A DNA stretch of 64,000 nt from an uncultured Pseudomonadales bacterium. GTDB lineage: Bacteria > Pseudomonadota > Gammaproteobacteria > Pseudomonadales > Azotimanducaceae. The stretch's first letter is position 1. Each line of letters starts with the position of its first letter. The notes under the pieces were generated by a model. That model did no database searches. It was given only the letters and a program-made list of their open reading frames with translations, and was not told the origin of the DNA. The stretch spans positions 186,001-250,000 of the forward strand of contig CALKBV010000011.1 in assembly GCA_937775265.1 (NCBI GenBank), in the 5' to 3' direction. The translations under genes were made by a program, and so were the position numbers. Shown here in pieces: positions 25,606-35,402 of this stretch.

Positions 25606-27318
25606 ATGTTTGATGCACTTATCTATGATTCTGACGAAGAAGCCTGGTTGCGGTTTACAGGAGCCTCATCCGTCCATATTGCGAAAACCAATGAGGATGT
25701 GGCCTTGGTGCTGGATACCATTGAAACAGCTTGTTCAGAAGGCAAGTATGCGGTCGGTTATGTCAGCTTTGAAGCAGCCAGTGCTTTTGATTCTGCATTG
25801 GTTCATCACCCCGCCGGGTCGCTGCCACTTGCGGCATTTGCGATCTTCGATCAGGCCGAAGAGGGTTGCTCCAGCGGTATCGAGCCGCTCTCGGAGCCAC
25901 TGGATCTGGCTCCTGTGATTGGCGAATCGAATTTCGGTGATTCGATACAACAAATAAAGTCCTATCTCCGGAGTGGCGATAGCTACCAGGTGAATTTTAC
26001 CCACCGGCTCAAGGGCAAAACTACGGCATCACCGGGTTCGATTTTCTCATTCCTTTGTCGCGCGCAACCGTCTCCCTATTCGGTGTTCATTGAAACCGAC
26101 GACTACGCTATCTGCAGTGTTTCGCCGGAACTTTTTTTTGAAGTTAACGGCGCCTCGATACGGACCGAGCCGATGAAGGGTACGCGTCCAAGAGGTCGAT
26201 TTCCGGAAGAGGATGCGGGGTTCAGGTCAGATCTAGCAGGGTCGGAGAAAGACCGGGCAGAGAACCTGATGATTGTCGACATGGTGCGAAACGACCTGGG
26301 CAAAATCGCAGTACCAGGCAGTGTTTCTGCAGGAGAGCTATTCTCGATCAAGCGGTTCCCGACAGTGTGGCAGCAGGTGTCAAGCATCAGCGCAGAAACC
26401 GATGCGAGTCTTAGCGAGCTCTTTTCGGCGTTGTTTCCCTGTTCTTCTGTAACCGGTGCCCCGAAAGCGAGAACCATGGAAATCATTCGTGAGCTCGAAA
26501 CCGAAGCGAGAGGTGTTTATACCGGGGCAATTGGACTGGTTAAACCCGGCCGTCGGGCCAGATTCAGTGTAGCCATCCGAACGCTTACGATTGACAAACA
26601 TGACAACAGCGCCAATTACGGAGTCGGTGGTGGCATCGTGTGGGACTCGCACCCGGGTGAGGAATGGCAGGAGAGTCTGACCAAGGGACAAATTCTTGGT
26701 TTTGATCGGCAACCGTTCAGACTTCTGGAAACAATGTTGTACGAGCCGGCGAGCGGAGTCTTTTTACTAAATCTGCATTTGGATCGATTAGAGGCTAGCG
26801 CTGACTACTTTGGTTTCGGCGTGGACCTGGACAGTATTCGAACTCGTCTTTGTTCGCTTCAACTGCTGAAGCCATCAAGGCTAAGGTTGTTGCTGGACTC
26901 GGAGGGTCATTATGAGGTTGAGGAGCATCCGTTGCCCGAGGTCAAACCAATGGTGATGCTGAAACTTGCGAGCAGACCGGTTAACAGCCGCGATATCTTC
27001 TTATTCCACAAGACAACACATAGGGGTGTCTATGAGCAAGCGCGAAATGATGCCGATCATTGTGATGACGTTATCCTCTGGAATGAAAAAAACGAAATCA
27101 CCGAAACGAGCATAGCAAACCTTTTCCTGGAAATTGACGGTGAGCTGGTTACGCCGCCTATCGAGAGCGGTTTGCTGGCGGGCACTTACCGTCGACACAT
27201 GCTCGAGAACGGTCAGGTAAAAGAGGCCATCGTTAGAAAGTCTGACCTGGTGAAGGCATCAAAAATATATACCGCGAACAGTATCCGTGGTTTGCTAGAA
27301 GCCCGATTGGTTGAGTAA
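25606..27318 (+). CDS. pabB: PabB-PabC fusion: aminodeoxychorismate synthase I + aminodeoxychorismate lyase
   Basis: Bifunctional folate enzyme making p-aminobenzoate from chorismate. The N-terminal chorismate-binding domain (to about residue 365) has SGDSYQVNFTHRLKG, RTEPMKGTRPRG, AENLMIVDMVRNDLGKIAVP and CSSVTGAPKARTMEI. The C-terminal class IV aminotransferase-type lyase has LLNLHLDRLEASADYFGFGV, ITETSIANLFLEIDG and ESGLLAGTYRRHML. The open frame extends upstream to a TTG at 25507, but homology begins at about MFDALIYDSDEEAWLRFTG, so ATG 25606 is the likely start and a GTG at 25546 is possible. The amidotransferase subunit PabA is not in the window. Confidence 0.92.
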   Translation: MFDALIYDSDEEAWLRFTGASSVHIAKTNEDVALVLDTIETACSEGKYAVGYVSFEAASAFDSALVHHPAGSLPLAAFAIFDQAEEGCSSGIEPLSEPLDLAPVIGESNFGDSIQQIKSYLRSGDSYQVNFTHRLKGKTTASPGSIFSFLCRAQPSPYSVFIETDDYAICSVSPELFFEVNGASIRTEPMKGTRPRGRFPEEDAGFRSDLAGSEKDRAENLMIVDMVRNDLGKIAVPGSVSAGELFSIKRFPTVWQQVSSISAETDASLSELFSALFPCSSVTGAPKARTMEIIRELETEARGVYTGAIGLVKPGRRARFSVAIRTLTIDKHDNSANYGVGGGIVWDSHPGEEWQESLTKGQILGFDRQPFRLLETMLYEPASGVFLLNLHLDRLEASADYFGFGVDLDSIRTRLCSLQLLKPSRLRLLLDSEGHYEVEEHPLPEVKPMVMLKLASRPVNSRDIFLFHKTTHRGVYEQARNDADHCDDVILWNEKNEITETSIANLFLEIDGELVTPPIESGLLAGTYRRHMLENGQVKEAIVRKSDLVKASKIYTANSIRGLLEARLVE

Positions 27319-27474
27319 CGATCACTTTGTAACGCGGTGACGAAGTCCCTTGACGATGCTACTAGACAGAGACTTTAGGGCTATCTAGGGACAGTGCAGA
27401 TATCGGAGAAGTTATCGGCTCATACCCGTCCGCAGGCGGGGCTTGCCAGAGTGAAGTAAGGGTTGTCTTGCACA

Positions 27475-28101
27475 TTAATAATTGCGCGGAGGCAGCCCAC
27501 CGTAGGGGCCGGCACCGCCGATGAAATGCTGAATGGCGAAACCTTCTGCCTGTTCGGTTAAGTGAAAGATTGTGTCGTTCGGTTGCCCGTAGCGGAACAT
27601 TTCTTCGGGGCTGTGTCCTAGCAAAGTGCTGACCATGACACGACCAATCATGCCGTGTGAAACGACGGCGATTCGGTTGTGATCCAATGCGAAGATTTCA
27701 TCCAGAAAGGGGCTGGTCCTCTTGATCATATCCGGAAAGTTTTCGCAGTCAGGTCCTCGATAGTTAAACTGGTCTTCCTGCCATGCGGCGAACTCCTCGG
27801 GCCATTTGTTTGAGACGTCATCCCACATCTCACCGCTCCAGTCACCGCTATGCCATTCCATGATGCGATCATCGTAGTTGATTGCGAGTTCCAGGTGCTG
27901 GTTGATGATGTCCGCAGTCTGTTTGGTTCGATCAAGTGGGGAGGCCACGAGATAGTCAATTTCCAGGGAAGATAGAAACTTGCCGTTGATATCAGCCTGA
28001 TCACGGCCTAGTTCAGTCAGGTCGGAGTTCCACTGGCCCTGCATTCTTCTAATAGCGTTCCACTCGGTTTGACCGTGACGAACAAAGTAAAGCTCTTTCA
28101 T
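27475..28101 (-). CDS. Histidine phosphatase family protein (phosphoglycerate mutase-like)
   Basis: A 208-residue branch-1 histidine phosphatase. YFVRHGQTEWNAIRRMQGQW carries the RHG catalytic His, TELGRDQADINGKFL follows, the Glu in MEWHSGDWSGEMW is a candidate proton donor, and VVSHGMIGRVM contains the second His. It may dephosphorylate a small metabolite, as in cobalamin biosynthesis (CobC) or phosphoglycerate mutase-like enzymes. The exact substrate is open. ATG 28101 has AGAGG six bases upstream. The stop of the VOC-like gene (TAA) directly abuts this ATG, so the two form an operon. Confidence 0.88.
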   Translation of the reverse strand: MKELYFVRHGQTEWNAIRRMQGQWNSDLTELGRDQADINGKFLSSLEIDYLVASPLDRTKQTADIINQHLELAINYDDRIMEWHSGDWSGEMWDDVSNKWPEEFAAWQEDQFNYRGPDCENFPDMIKRTSPFLDEIFALDHNRIAVVSHGMIGRVMVSTLLGHSPEEMFRYGQPNDTIFHLTEQAEGFAIQHFIGGAGPYGGLPPRNY

Positions 28102-28941
28102 TTAGACCTCTGCCCCTATCTGAACCAGTTCGAGATATGAGTTCTGGAAATGCACGTAGGCCACCGGTCCGCCACCGTCTGGGAAGGCTTCTTCTGCGTT
28201 GCTGAGCACCTCCGATTTATTAGGAGAGCCCAGACGAAAATGTGAGTAGCCGGCATCCTTGAAAATATCAAAGCTGTGTTTGGGTGATATTTCACCGTTT
28301 TTCGGTGTCAGCAATGCGATCGTAACGCCCGGATCCTCTCGAACGAGCAGATGGGCAGTTCCGATGCCGTAAAAATCTTCGGTATCCTGAAACCTGATAT
28401 CAAAATTTTCTGCATAGCCGCTCTTGTGGTTTTCGAGATCTTTGTCGCTGGTCCAGATGTAGACTCGATGATTCCTGTGCCGGACTTTACTGGACTCGAT
28501 AAGTTCGTACTGTTGCCTGTCCGGGCCAGCAAAAAAGAGCGCCGGTGAACTGCCGTTAACAAACTCATCGTAGCCTGATAAAGGCTTGATCAATCCTCGC
28601 TCCATTAATGAGACTGCTATCTGACGAGCATCGCGATGGGGCAGGCGAAAGATCGTTTCAGCTACTCTTGGTGAAGCTGTCTCAGGTAGCGGTACAGCGG
28701 TATAAGAGGTGAACGTGTCTTTCTCGAAATAGTCGGGGTCGGTCACTTCACCTCGCTTGTAGATGAATTGTCTACCGAACGGATACATGTTCTTGGTATA
28801 GATTTCGGCGCCAAGTATCCGCAGGAACTCGTCTGTTCGACCGAGATCTCCGGTCATGGGAATGGACGCTTGGTCCTCACCCTCCGAGGGAGGAGGCTCT
28901 ATAAGAGTCGTCCCAAAATGAGCGATCGACATGTCAGCCAT
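28102..28941 (-). CDS. Putative VOC (glyoxalase/dioxygenase-fold) protein
   Basis: A 279-residue protein beginning MADMSIAHFGTTLIEPP. The parts MTGDLGRTDEFLRILGAEIY and GPVAYVHFQNSYLELVQIG have the spacing and texture of the paired beta-alpha-beta modules of the vicinal oxygen chelate superfamily. Metal ligands are not clear, so this is tentative. ATG 28941 is supported by AGGTGG. The frame continues upstream to 29148 without support and overlaps the divergent VOC gene. It is immediately upstream of the histidine phosphatase gene. The function is unknown. Confidence 0.65.
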   Translation of the reverse strand: MADMSIAHFGTTLIEPPPSEGEDQASIPMTGDLGRTDEFLRILGAEIYTKNMYPFGRQFIYKRGEVTDPDYFEKDTFTSYTAVPLPETASPRVAETIFRLPHRDARQIAVSLMERGLIKPLSGYDEFVNGSSPALFFAGPDRQQYELIESSKVRHRNHRVYIWTSDKDLENHKSGYAENFDIRFQDTEDFYGIGTAHLLVREDPGVTIALLTPKNGEISPKHSFDIFKDAGYSHFRLGSPNKSEVLSNAEEAFPDGGGPVAYVHFQNSYLELVQIGAEV

Positions 28942-29056
28942 TTGTCCACCTGAGTTGGATGAAATAAAAATGAAAATATAGCACAGCGGTTGAAAAGGTT
29001 GCTCACTAACAGGCGAGGCCTCAGTATACGGGGACGATATAAAATTGGTTTGGCCC

Positions 29057-29908
29057 ATGTTCAATCTTATCCAGACACACCACGGTATTAGTTGCTCTGA
29101 TATCGTTGCGACCAAGAGGGTTCTGCGTGCAATTGGTTTTTGTGACACACAACCGGGCGCGCCGGAACCACTTGTTTTTAAAAACGAAAAGGACGATCAC
29201 ATTGGACAATTGACGGCGCCAGTTCTGGGAGATGAATATCACACCCACTATGTCGAGAACCCGGAAACTCAACACCAGGTTGACCTGATAGAGATCCAGA
29301 AAGCAGCGCTTGTTCCAAGGCCCTGCGCTTCCCCTGCCCAGGGTGACCTGATTATCGCTTTTTCGTCAGAAGACCCGCTTGAAACTTACCGAACCATGGT
29401 CCGAAATGACGAGCCTGGTATTTTTAGTGAGCCACTGGATGTGCCGGAAGAAGACGGTATTCAGTTTGTGTGGCGTGACGGACAACACAGCATGATTACG
29501 ACCCAGGAAAACCCGTTCGCAATACTTCACTACTCCCTGGAGGATTTTTCCAGGGTTCGAAAGTTTTATGAGTATGTGCTTGAGGTGCCTGTTCTGGAAG
29601 TTGACGTTAACAAAGATGGCTCTGGGCGATATCGGCTCCAGGACATTGGGGGGCGCCTGGATCTGGAGGTGAGGGCGGATATCCAACGGCTTGATCTGCG
29701 CGCCTGGGGAAAACATTATCCGGCCGCGAATCATTTCAGGTTGATTGAGCGGGACATCGAAAGAATTGCAGCAAGACTGGAAGAGACAGGCCTCGGGGGA
29801 TGGGTTATTCCACCCCAGGGTCCGTTCGCTTTTATTTTTGGGCCAACCAGCGAGACGATTGAAACCTTCGACAAAAGTTTTTCGGCACTGGTGGCTGAGG
29901 CGAGTTAA
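29057..29908 (+). CDS. VOC-family protein (two-module)
   Basis: A 283-residue vicinal oxygen chelate superfamily protein with two modules. The first starts MFNLIQTHHGISCSDIVATK, with ALRAIGF-like VLRAIGFCDTQ. The second has LHYSLEDFSRVRKFYEYVLE and GRYRLQDIGGRLDLEV. These proteins bind a divalent metal and catalyse lyase, dioxygenase or isomerase reactions. The second-module metal residues (His in LHYS, Glu in DLEV) are consistent. ATG 29057 is preferred over TTG 29045. It is divergent from the VOC-like protein at 28941, with a 115-base shared control region. The substrate is unknown. Confidence 0.78.
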   Translation: MFNLIQTHHGISCSDIVATKRVLRAIGFCDTQPGAPEPLVFKNEKDDHIGQLTAPVLGDEYHTHYVENPETQHQVDLIEIQKAALVPRPCASPAQGDLIIAFSSEDPLETYRTMVRNDEPGIFSEPLDVPEEDGIQFVWRDGQHSMITTQENPFAILHYSLEDFSRVRKFYEYVLEVPVLEVDVNKDGSGRYRLQDIGGRLDLEVRADIQRLDLRAWGKHYPAANHFRLIERDIERIAARLEETGLGGWVIPPQGPFAFIFGPTSETIETFDKSFSALVAEAS

Positions 29909-29910
29909 TT

Positions 29911-29944
29911 ACGACACATTTGGATGCTGCTCCGCGAGTGTCGT
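29911..29944. terminator. Hairpin between convergent VOC and icd genes
   Basis: ACGACAC (29911-29917) pairs perfectly with GTGTCGT (29938-29944), and an inner GGA/TCC pair (29922-29924 and 29931-29933) narrows the loop. It sits immediately after the VOC stop and shortly before the icd stop, fitting a bidirectional terminator. No poly-T tract follows. Confidence 0.45.
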
Positions 29945-29967
29945 GGAAATCACCCCTGCTTTGCTTG

Positions 29968-32190
29968 TCAGCTAATCAATACCTCTAGTGCGGCGTTGAA
30001 GGTTGCGGAAGAACGCATCGCTTTTGAAGTGAGTTCGGGGTCCGGTGAGTAGTAACCACCTATATCGACTGGCTCACCCTGCGCAGTAAGCAACTCCTCG
30101 TTGATCTTTTCCTCATTACTCTGAAGAGTCTCGGCGAATACCTGGAACCGTTCTTTCAGGCTGGGATCTTGATCCTGGGCCGCGACGGCTTGCGCCCAGT
30201 ACATAGCAAGATAAAAGTGACTGCCCCGGTTGTCGAGTTCGTTCACCTTTCGCGACGGTGACTTGTTGCTTTCAAGGAACTTGGCGATGGCGTCGTTCAA
30301 CGTATCGGCCAGAGTTTGAGCCTGCTGGTTGTTGAATGAAGTTGCAAGGTGCTCAAGCGAGGCGCCCAACGCCAGGAATTCCCCCAGTGAGTCCCATCTA
30401 AGATGGCCTTCTTTTTCGAACTGCTGAACGTGTTTGGGTGCAGAGCCACCAGCTCCAGTTTCGAACAGTCCGCCACCATTGATCAGCGGTACGATAGATA
30501 GCATTTTGGCGCTGGTGCCCAATTCAAGAATTGGGAAGAGGTCCGTCAGATAATCACGTAACACGTTTCCAGTAACCGAAATGGTGTCTTCGCCATTGCG
30601 GGCTCGCTCTAGGGAAAGTTTCGATGCTTCGGGAACAGCCAGAATGTGATGTTCGATCCCCGTCAAATCGTGTTCAGGCAGATATTCGTTAACCTTCGCA
30701 ATGAGTTTGGAATCATGAGCGCGATTTTCATCCAGCCAGAATACGATCGGTGAACCGGTCGCTTTCGCTCGATTAACAGCAAGCTTCACCCAGTCGCGAA
30801 CAGGACCATCCTTGACGCGGCAGAGCCGCCAGATGTCGCCCTCTTCTACTTCGTGTTCGATGACAGCTTTGCCATTCGAATCGAGAACACGGATGACCCC
30901 GTTTCCTGGCGCCTCGAAAGTGGTGTCGTGAGAACCGTACTCTTCGGCTTTTTGTGCCATCAGACCCACGTTTGGTACAGTGCCCATGGTTGTAGGATCG
31001 AATGCTCCGTGAGTAATGCAGTGCTTGATTGTTTCGTCGTAAAGGCTTGCGTAACACCGGTCAGGTATAACCGCTTTCATGTCATGCAGCTCGCCGTCTG
31101 GCCCCCACATTTTTCCCGATTCGCGAATCGCTGCTGGCATGGATGCATCAATGATGATGTCGGATGGCACATGTAGATTCGTGATGCCCTTGTCAGAGTT
31201 CACCATCGCCATGTCAGGGCCATTTTCAACACAGGCATTGAGGTCTGCTTCGATCTTTGCCGCCTGCTCAGCCGGTAGCTGCTTTATTTTCTCGTAGGCA
31301 TCGCCAACACCATTTCTCGTGTCTACCCCGATTTCCTCAAATACGGCTGCATGTTTCTCGAAGGCATCTTTATAGTATGCGCGAACGCCATGGCCGAAGA
31401 TGATCGGGTCCGAGATCTTCATCATGGTGGCTTTCAGGTGGAGCGAAAAGAGGACGCCAGGCTTAGTCCGGGCAATTTCCTTTTCAAGGAAAGCGCAAAG
31501 TGCTTTCTTGCTCATGAATGCGCCATCGACTATTTCGCCTTCTTCGGCGAGGACGTTTTCGGCCAACAACTGCTTGCCAATGCCTGCGAATTCAATCGTC
31601 AACGAATCGTTCTTTGGCATGACAATAGACTTTTCGCTGCCGTAAAAGTCACCCGCGTCCATGTGAGCCACATGTGAGTTTGACTCGCTCGACCAGGCGC
31701 CCATTGTGTGGGGGTATTTGCGGGCGTATTCCTTTACCGCTTTTGCAGCACGTCGGTCAGAGTTTCCTTCACGAAGGACCGGGTTTACGGCGCTACCCTT
31801 GACCTTGTCGTATCGAGTCTTGATGGTTTCTTCCTCGGCGTTGCGGGGTTCCTCCGGATAAGAAGGTAGGTCAAACCCTTTGTCCTGCAGCTCTTGAATA
31901 GCCTCGTGTATCTGCGGGTTAGACGCGCTGATGTTTGGCAGCTTGATGATGTTTGCCTCTGGTTTCTGGGAGAGTTGCCCCAGGTAAGCCAGCTCATCAG
32001 GAACCTTCTGTTCCTCTTTAAGCCTTTCCGGGAAAGTGGCAATAATTCGGCCGGCAAGCGAAATATCTCTGATCTCTACATCGACACCTGCGGTATCGGT
32101 GAACGCTTTAATAATGGGTAGGAAAGAATAGGTCGCGAGTCGCGGTGCCTCATCTGTATCTGTGTATACGATCTTCGGTGATTCAGTCAT
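29968..32190 (-). CDS. icd: Monomeric NADP-dependent isocitrate dehydrogenase
   Basis: TCA-cycle enzyme converting isocitrate to 2-oxoglutarate with NADP. It is the single-chain 80-kDa type, and 740 residues is the expected full length. Recognisable segments are [30 protein letters not shown]-type region [60 protein letters not shown] and [20 protein letters not shown]. The frame is intact end to end. It stands alone, convergent with a VOC gene, and its promoter must lie in the 286-base gap upstream, in which I recognised no strong motif. Confidence 0.95.
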   Translation of the reverse strand: MTESPKIVYTDTDEAPRLATYSFLPIIKAFTDTAGVDVEIRDISLAGRIIATFPERLKEEQKVPDELAYLGQLSQKPEANIIKLPNISASNPQIHEAIQELQDKGFDLPSYPEEPRNAEEETIKTRYDKVKGSAVNPVLREGNSDRRAAKAVKEYARKYPHTMGAWSSESNSHVAHMDAGDFYGSEKSIVMPKNDSLTIEFAGIGKQLLAENVLAEEGEIVDGAFMSKKALCAFLEKEIARTKPGVLFSLHLKATMMKISDPIIFGHGVRAYYKDAFEKHAAVFEEIGVDTRNGVGDAYEKIKQLPAEQAAKIEADLNACVENGPDMAMVNSDKGITNLHVPSDIIIDASMPAAIRESGKMWGPDGELHDMKAVIPDRCYASLYDETIKHCITHGAFDPTTMGTVPNVGLMAQKAEEYGSHDTTFEAPGNGVIRVLDSNGKAVIEHEVEEGDIWRLCRVKDGPVRDWVKLAVNRAKATGSPIVFWLDENRAHDSKLIAKVNEYLPEHDLTGIEHHILAVPEASKLSLERARNGEDTISVTGNVLRDYLTDLFPILELGTSAKMLSIVPLINGGGLFETGAGGSAPKHVQQFEKEGHLRWDSLGEFLALGASLEHLATSFNNQQAQTLADTLNDAIAKFLESNKSPSRKVNELDNRGSHFYLAMYWAQAVAAQDQDPSLKERFQVFAETLQSNEEKINEELLTAQGEPVDIGGYYSPDPELTSKAMRSSATFNAALEVLIS

Positions 32191-32476
32191 GGATAATTCT
32201 TATGCCTTCTCTGGTAGGTATCTCGTGGATACTTTTGTAGCGTAATTTGCCCCGGTCAGGGCCGCGCTTTCGAATAAGGGGGCGCCGCTCTTCGGCGACT
32301 TTCCCGCAAATCAGGCGTTCTGGTGTGGTCATTCCCAATCAGAAATCGGTGGGCATTATAGAGGAATAGTCGAGTCTTCGCATTTACCTGAAATTGCACA
32401 TCATAGTTAGTGCTTATCGGCGTTTCCCCGAATTGGATCAATTTCTCGTCGGAACTGGTATACGAGCACTATATGG

Positions 32477-32861
32477 GTGGCAGAAGGGCCTGTAATACCG
32501 ATTGAGGTGTTGGTGATTGATGGTGAAAAGGAGAAGCTGGGTTCAGAATTGATTCAGCGGCTGGCTGACCAAACAGGTAATTACGCGGGTAATGATACAG
32601 CTGTTACCTGGGTAAGAGTCAGGTGCTTGGGCGGGAGTCAGTGCGCTGAAAACAGGAACTGAGTGTCTGATTCGGTCAAACCGACATTTGTCTCAATGTT
32701 GAGATAGCAGTCGCGGGGTGAAGACAGGTGGGTGAAAGGGGAGCGGCGATTGGCAGATATGCCTATAATCTGCATCGACAGGCCCCTTGAAAAATACTTA
32801 CAGAATACCCGAGCCCGGCGGTCCAGGCCGCGTGGCATTCGGAGATGAATTAGTGACGTAG
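32477..32861 (+). pseudogene. Tautomerase-superfamily protein, pseudogene
   Basis: A decayed gene of the 4-oxalocrotonate tautomerase superfamily. The readable start PVIPIEVLVIDGEKEKLGSE leads to TAVTWVRVRCLGGSQCAEN. An in-frame TGA at 32660-32662 is followed in the same frame by SVKPTFVSML and a TAG at 32705-32707. Then comes RRLADMPIICIDRPLEN, and after removal of one A from the A5 run at 32790-32794, TYRIPEPGGPGRVAFGDELV and a TAG at 32859-32861. The order TWVR...AEN...FV...RP.EN...P..GRVAFG is what I recall of the longer tautomerase-like proteins. Two stops plus a frameshift make sequencing error alone unlikely. The family call is from memory of the motif order. Confidence 0.6.
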
Positions 32862-32868
32862 CTGGAGG

Positions 32869-33990
32869 TTAAAAATAAGCTGCAGCCTGTTCTCTTTGCC
32901 AGACGCCATCACCAAATAACTGCTGCGAATGCATCACCCGTTTGTGGTAGATCTGCACGTCGTGCTCCCAGGTAAACCCAATGCCACCATGCAGTTGGGT
33001 TGCCCTGTTGGCGCAAAATTCCGCGGTATCAGATGCACTGGACTTCGCGAGGTGTGCCGCTTTGTGAGAATCGCCTGGATCCGTGTCATAGGAGCAAGCG
33101 GCCGCATAAACGAGAGAGCGAGTCTGGTCGCCCAGGATCATCATGTTCACGATGGGGTGTTTGACAGCCTGAAAGAACCCGATAGGTCGATCGAACTGGG
33201 TCCTGACCTTTGCATATTCCGCAGTGGTCTGGAGCAACCATTCGCAGCCGCCTGACATGTCGGCAGAAATCAAGGTTAAGAGTGCAGGCATTGCTTTTTG
33301 CAATGTGCCGGCCCCATCTTCGGAAACACACTCGGCGGGCACGTTGTTGAAAGTAACGCGCCCCTGGTCTCTTGTTAGATCAACAATCCGATCAAATTCT
33401 AGATCAACCCCGCCAGCGTTCAGGTCAACACAGTAGAGCTTTACTGTGCTCCCATCCATTGCCGCGACCAGCAGCGAATCAATTTTTTGCGGATCCTGTA
33501 CATACCATGAAATGCCATTCAATTTTCCGTCGCTGACGGTAATATCGGTGGAATCGGCTTCCAGCGAACCTTCCTTGCCGTAGATCGCGAGTGTCATGCT
33601 GGTGCCTTCGGCTATTTTTGATAACCATGACGTTGCCGATTCTGTTCCAGCCTCTCGCAGTGCGAAGGTGCTTTGTAGTGTTGAGGTGAGTGGTGTCGGC
33701 ATGCTGGCGCGCCCGACTTCCTCAGCGACAGCGACAGCGGTAACCAGGTTCATGCCGACGCCGCCCGCTTCCGCTGGTACGGCTAGAGCCGTCCAGCCAA
33801 GGCCTACCATTTCATGCCAGGCAGCCTTGTCGTAGCTACCGGTTCGGTTTTCACCGAAATAGGGGTCTTCTGTCCCCTTGATGGACTCACGAAGTGCCAG
33901 TAAAGGTTGTTTGTCCTCCATGAAGCGCCGCGCTGAATCCTTGAGCATTTCCTGCTCTTCTCCGTAACCAAAATCCTTGGGTTGCGCCAT
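32869..33990 (-). CDS. Acyl-CoA dehydrogenase
   Basis: FAD-dependent acyl-CoA dehydrogenase of 373 residues. The N-terminal helical domain (MAQPKDFGYGEEQEMLKDSA) is followed by VGLGWTALAVPAEAGGVGMN. The C-terminal domain has TAEYAKVRTQFDRPIGFFQA and TQLHGGIGFTWEHDVQIYHK, a typical signature. A catalytic Glu is not assured at the usual position, as in many actinobacterial-type heterodimeric partners. Strong Shine-Dalgarno AGGGAG precedes ATG 33990. The gene lies 11 bases after another acyl-CoA dehydrogenase, and such pairs commonly form alpha2-beta2 heterotetramers that act on CoA esters of sterol side chains or unusual acids. Confidence 0.92.
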   Translation of the reverse strand: MAQPKDFGYGEEQEMLKDSARRFMEDKQPLLALRESIKGTEDPYFGENRTGSYDKAAWHEMVGLGWTALAVPAEAGGVGMNLVTAVAVAEEVGRASMPTPLTSTLQSTFALREAGTESATSWLSKIAEGTSMTLAIYGKEGSLEADSTDITVSDGKLNGISWYVQDPQKIDSLLVAAMDGSTVKLYCVDLNAGGVDLEFDRIVDLTRDQGRVTFNNVPAECVSEDGAGTLQKAMPALLTLISADMSGGCEWLLQTTAEYAKVRTQFDRPIGFFQAVKHPIVNMMILGDQTRSLVYAAACSYDTDPGDSHKAAHLAKSSASDTAEFCANRATQLHGGIGFTWEHDVQIYHKRVMHSQQLFGDGVWQREQAAAYF

Positions 33991-34001
33991 GTTAATTCTC
34001 C

Positions 34002-35207
34002 CTATTTGGTTTTTGGCAGGCCAAGCACACGCTCGCCCAGAATATTGCGTTGGATTTCACTACTACCGCCAGAAATGGTGCCGGTGTAGGTGTTCATGTA
34101 TCCCAGTGCCCAGCGTCCATCTTCTTCTGCGTTCGGGTCACCGATATAAAGGCTGGATTTCATACCGAGAATGCTAAGCGCTGTCTGGTGCAGTTCCTGG
34201 CCAAGTTCACTTCCGGTGAGCTTACCCTGCAGCGGTATCCGCATCGCGCCGCCGTTTAGTTCTTTAACACCGAGTCTACGGAAGTTCTGTGTTGCTCCCT
34301 CGGTTCTCTCGTAAAGCTTCATCAGCTTGTCCCGCCAGACCGGGTCCTCCCATAGGGTGCGGCCATTTCTCTTTTCACGCTTTGCGAGCGCAATTAGCTG
34401 CTCTATTGCTGCAAAGGGTGATTCGCTGCTGGCGATCGCACCAACGCCGGTGCCGGCTCCACGTTCATTGGTCAGGGTAGACATGGCGACCTGCCAGCCT
34501 TTGCCTACTTCATCTATGCGGTAATGATCTGGTACTACAACCTCCTCTAGAAAGACCTCATTAAAACCGGACTCGCCAGTCATCTTGTGAATAGGCTGGA
34601 CAGTGACACCCTGAGCCTCCATGGACGCTATGAAATAGGTGATGCCGTTGTATTTGTCGTTCTTGTCTGTTCGTGCCAGCAGCAGCATCCATTTGGCAAA
34701 ATGACCGAGGCTGGTCCAGACCTTGCTGCCATTGACTACCCAGTTGTCGCCGTCCTTTACCGCGCTGGTTTGCAGGGACACCAGGTCAGAACCGGCGCCT
34801 GGCTCGCTGAAGCCCTGACACCAGATGTCTTCGCCAGAGAATATGGGAGGCAAAAAGGATTTTCTTTGTTCCTCTGTACCGTGAGCAAGTAACGTGGGGG
34901 CGGCCATACCGAGGCCGATCCAGTTGATGAAGTAAGGAGCATTGGCTCGTCTCACTTCCGTGCTGGCGATTTGCTGAAATTTATCGTGCCCGTGACCACC
35001 ATATTCTTTTGGTACGTCAGTCGCGATCAATCCTGCCTCATAGCATTTAGCCTGCCAGTCCACCAGGTAAGTGCGATGGTCATCGGAGGTGACCTCGTAG
35101 GCAGCCTGAGGAAGGGGGATTTTTGTGGGCGGCGGCTTGTGCTCTTCAAGCCAGGCGCTGCAGTATCCCCTGAACTCTCGTTGTTCTGTGGTTTCGTTTG
35201 CGGCCAT
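34002..35207 (-). CDS. Acyl-CoA dehydrogenase
   Basis: Acyl-CoA dehydrogenase of about 401 residues. Typical segments are DVPKEYGGHGHDKFQQIAST, WCQGFSEPGAGSDLVSLQTS (substrate/FAD-binding), WVVNGSKVWTSLGHFAKWML and, near the end, GTISGGSSEIQRNILGERVL. It includes the KxWTS sequence shared by the family's FAD domain. ATG 35207, with GGA upstream, is preferred. ATG 35219 and TTG 35222 are alternatives. It is the upstream partner of the acyl-CoA dehydrogenase at 33990 and divergent from a third one at 35403. The two genes together look like an FadE-type heteromer for a shared substrate. Confidence 0.92.
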   Translation of the reverse strand: MAANETTEQREFRGYCSAWLEEHKPPPTKIPLPQAAYEVTSDDHRTYLVDWQAKCYEAGLIATDVPKEYGGHGHDKFQQIASTEVRRANAPYFINWIGLGMAAPTLLAHGTEEQRKSFLPPIFSGEDIWCQGFSEPGAGSDLVSLQTSAVKDGDNWVVNGSKVWTSLGHFAKWMLLLARTDKNDKYNGITYFIASMEAQGVTVQPIHKMTGESGFNEVFLEEVVVPDHYRIDEVGKGWQVAMSTLTNERGAGTGVGAIASSESPFAAIEQLIALAKREKRNGRTLWEDPVWRDKLMKLYERTEGATQNFRRLGVKELNGGAMRIPLQGKLTGSELGQELHQTALSILGMKSSLYIGDPNAEEDGRWALGYMNTYTGTISGGSSEIQRNILGERVLGLPKTK

Positions 35208-35344
35208 ATTAAATTCCATCAAATAGCGATGAGGTGGAATAAACCATAGCTAGTGGCAATGGGCAATTTTTATAGGTTAGACAATTATATTGGGATGGCT
35301 GGGGTTGATGGGGTAATACGTGTGGGCGCTCCTTGGCTAAATAC

Positions 35345-35350
35345 TATAAT
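35345..35350 (+). promoter_or_regulatory. Candidate -10 element for acyl-CoA dehydrogenase/P450 operon
   Basis: A perfect TATAAT lies 52 bases upstream of ATG 35403, in the divergent region between two acyl-CoA dehydrogenase operons. No good -35 hexamer at 16-18 bases was found, so an activator or an extended element may be needed. Confidence 0.4.
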
Positions 35351-35402
35351 TAGCGTTTAATCATCCTACTGAAGAGAAAACGAGCAGAAAAAGGAATTAT
35401 CA

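Noticed and set aside
27425-27441. Small CCCG/CGGG hairpin between the PabB-PabC and histidine phosphatase genes
   Set aside because: Only about five to six base pairs including a G-T pair, without a T-tract.
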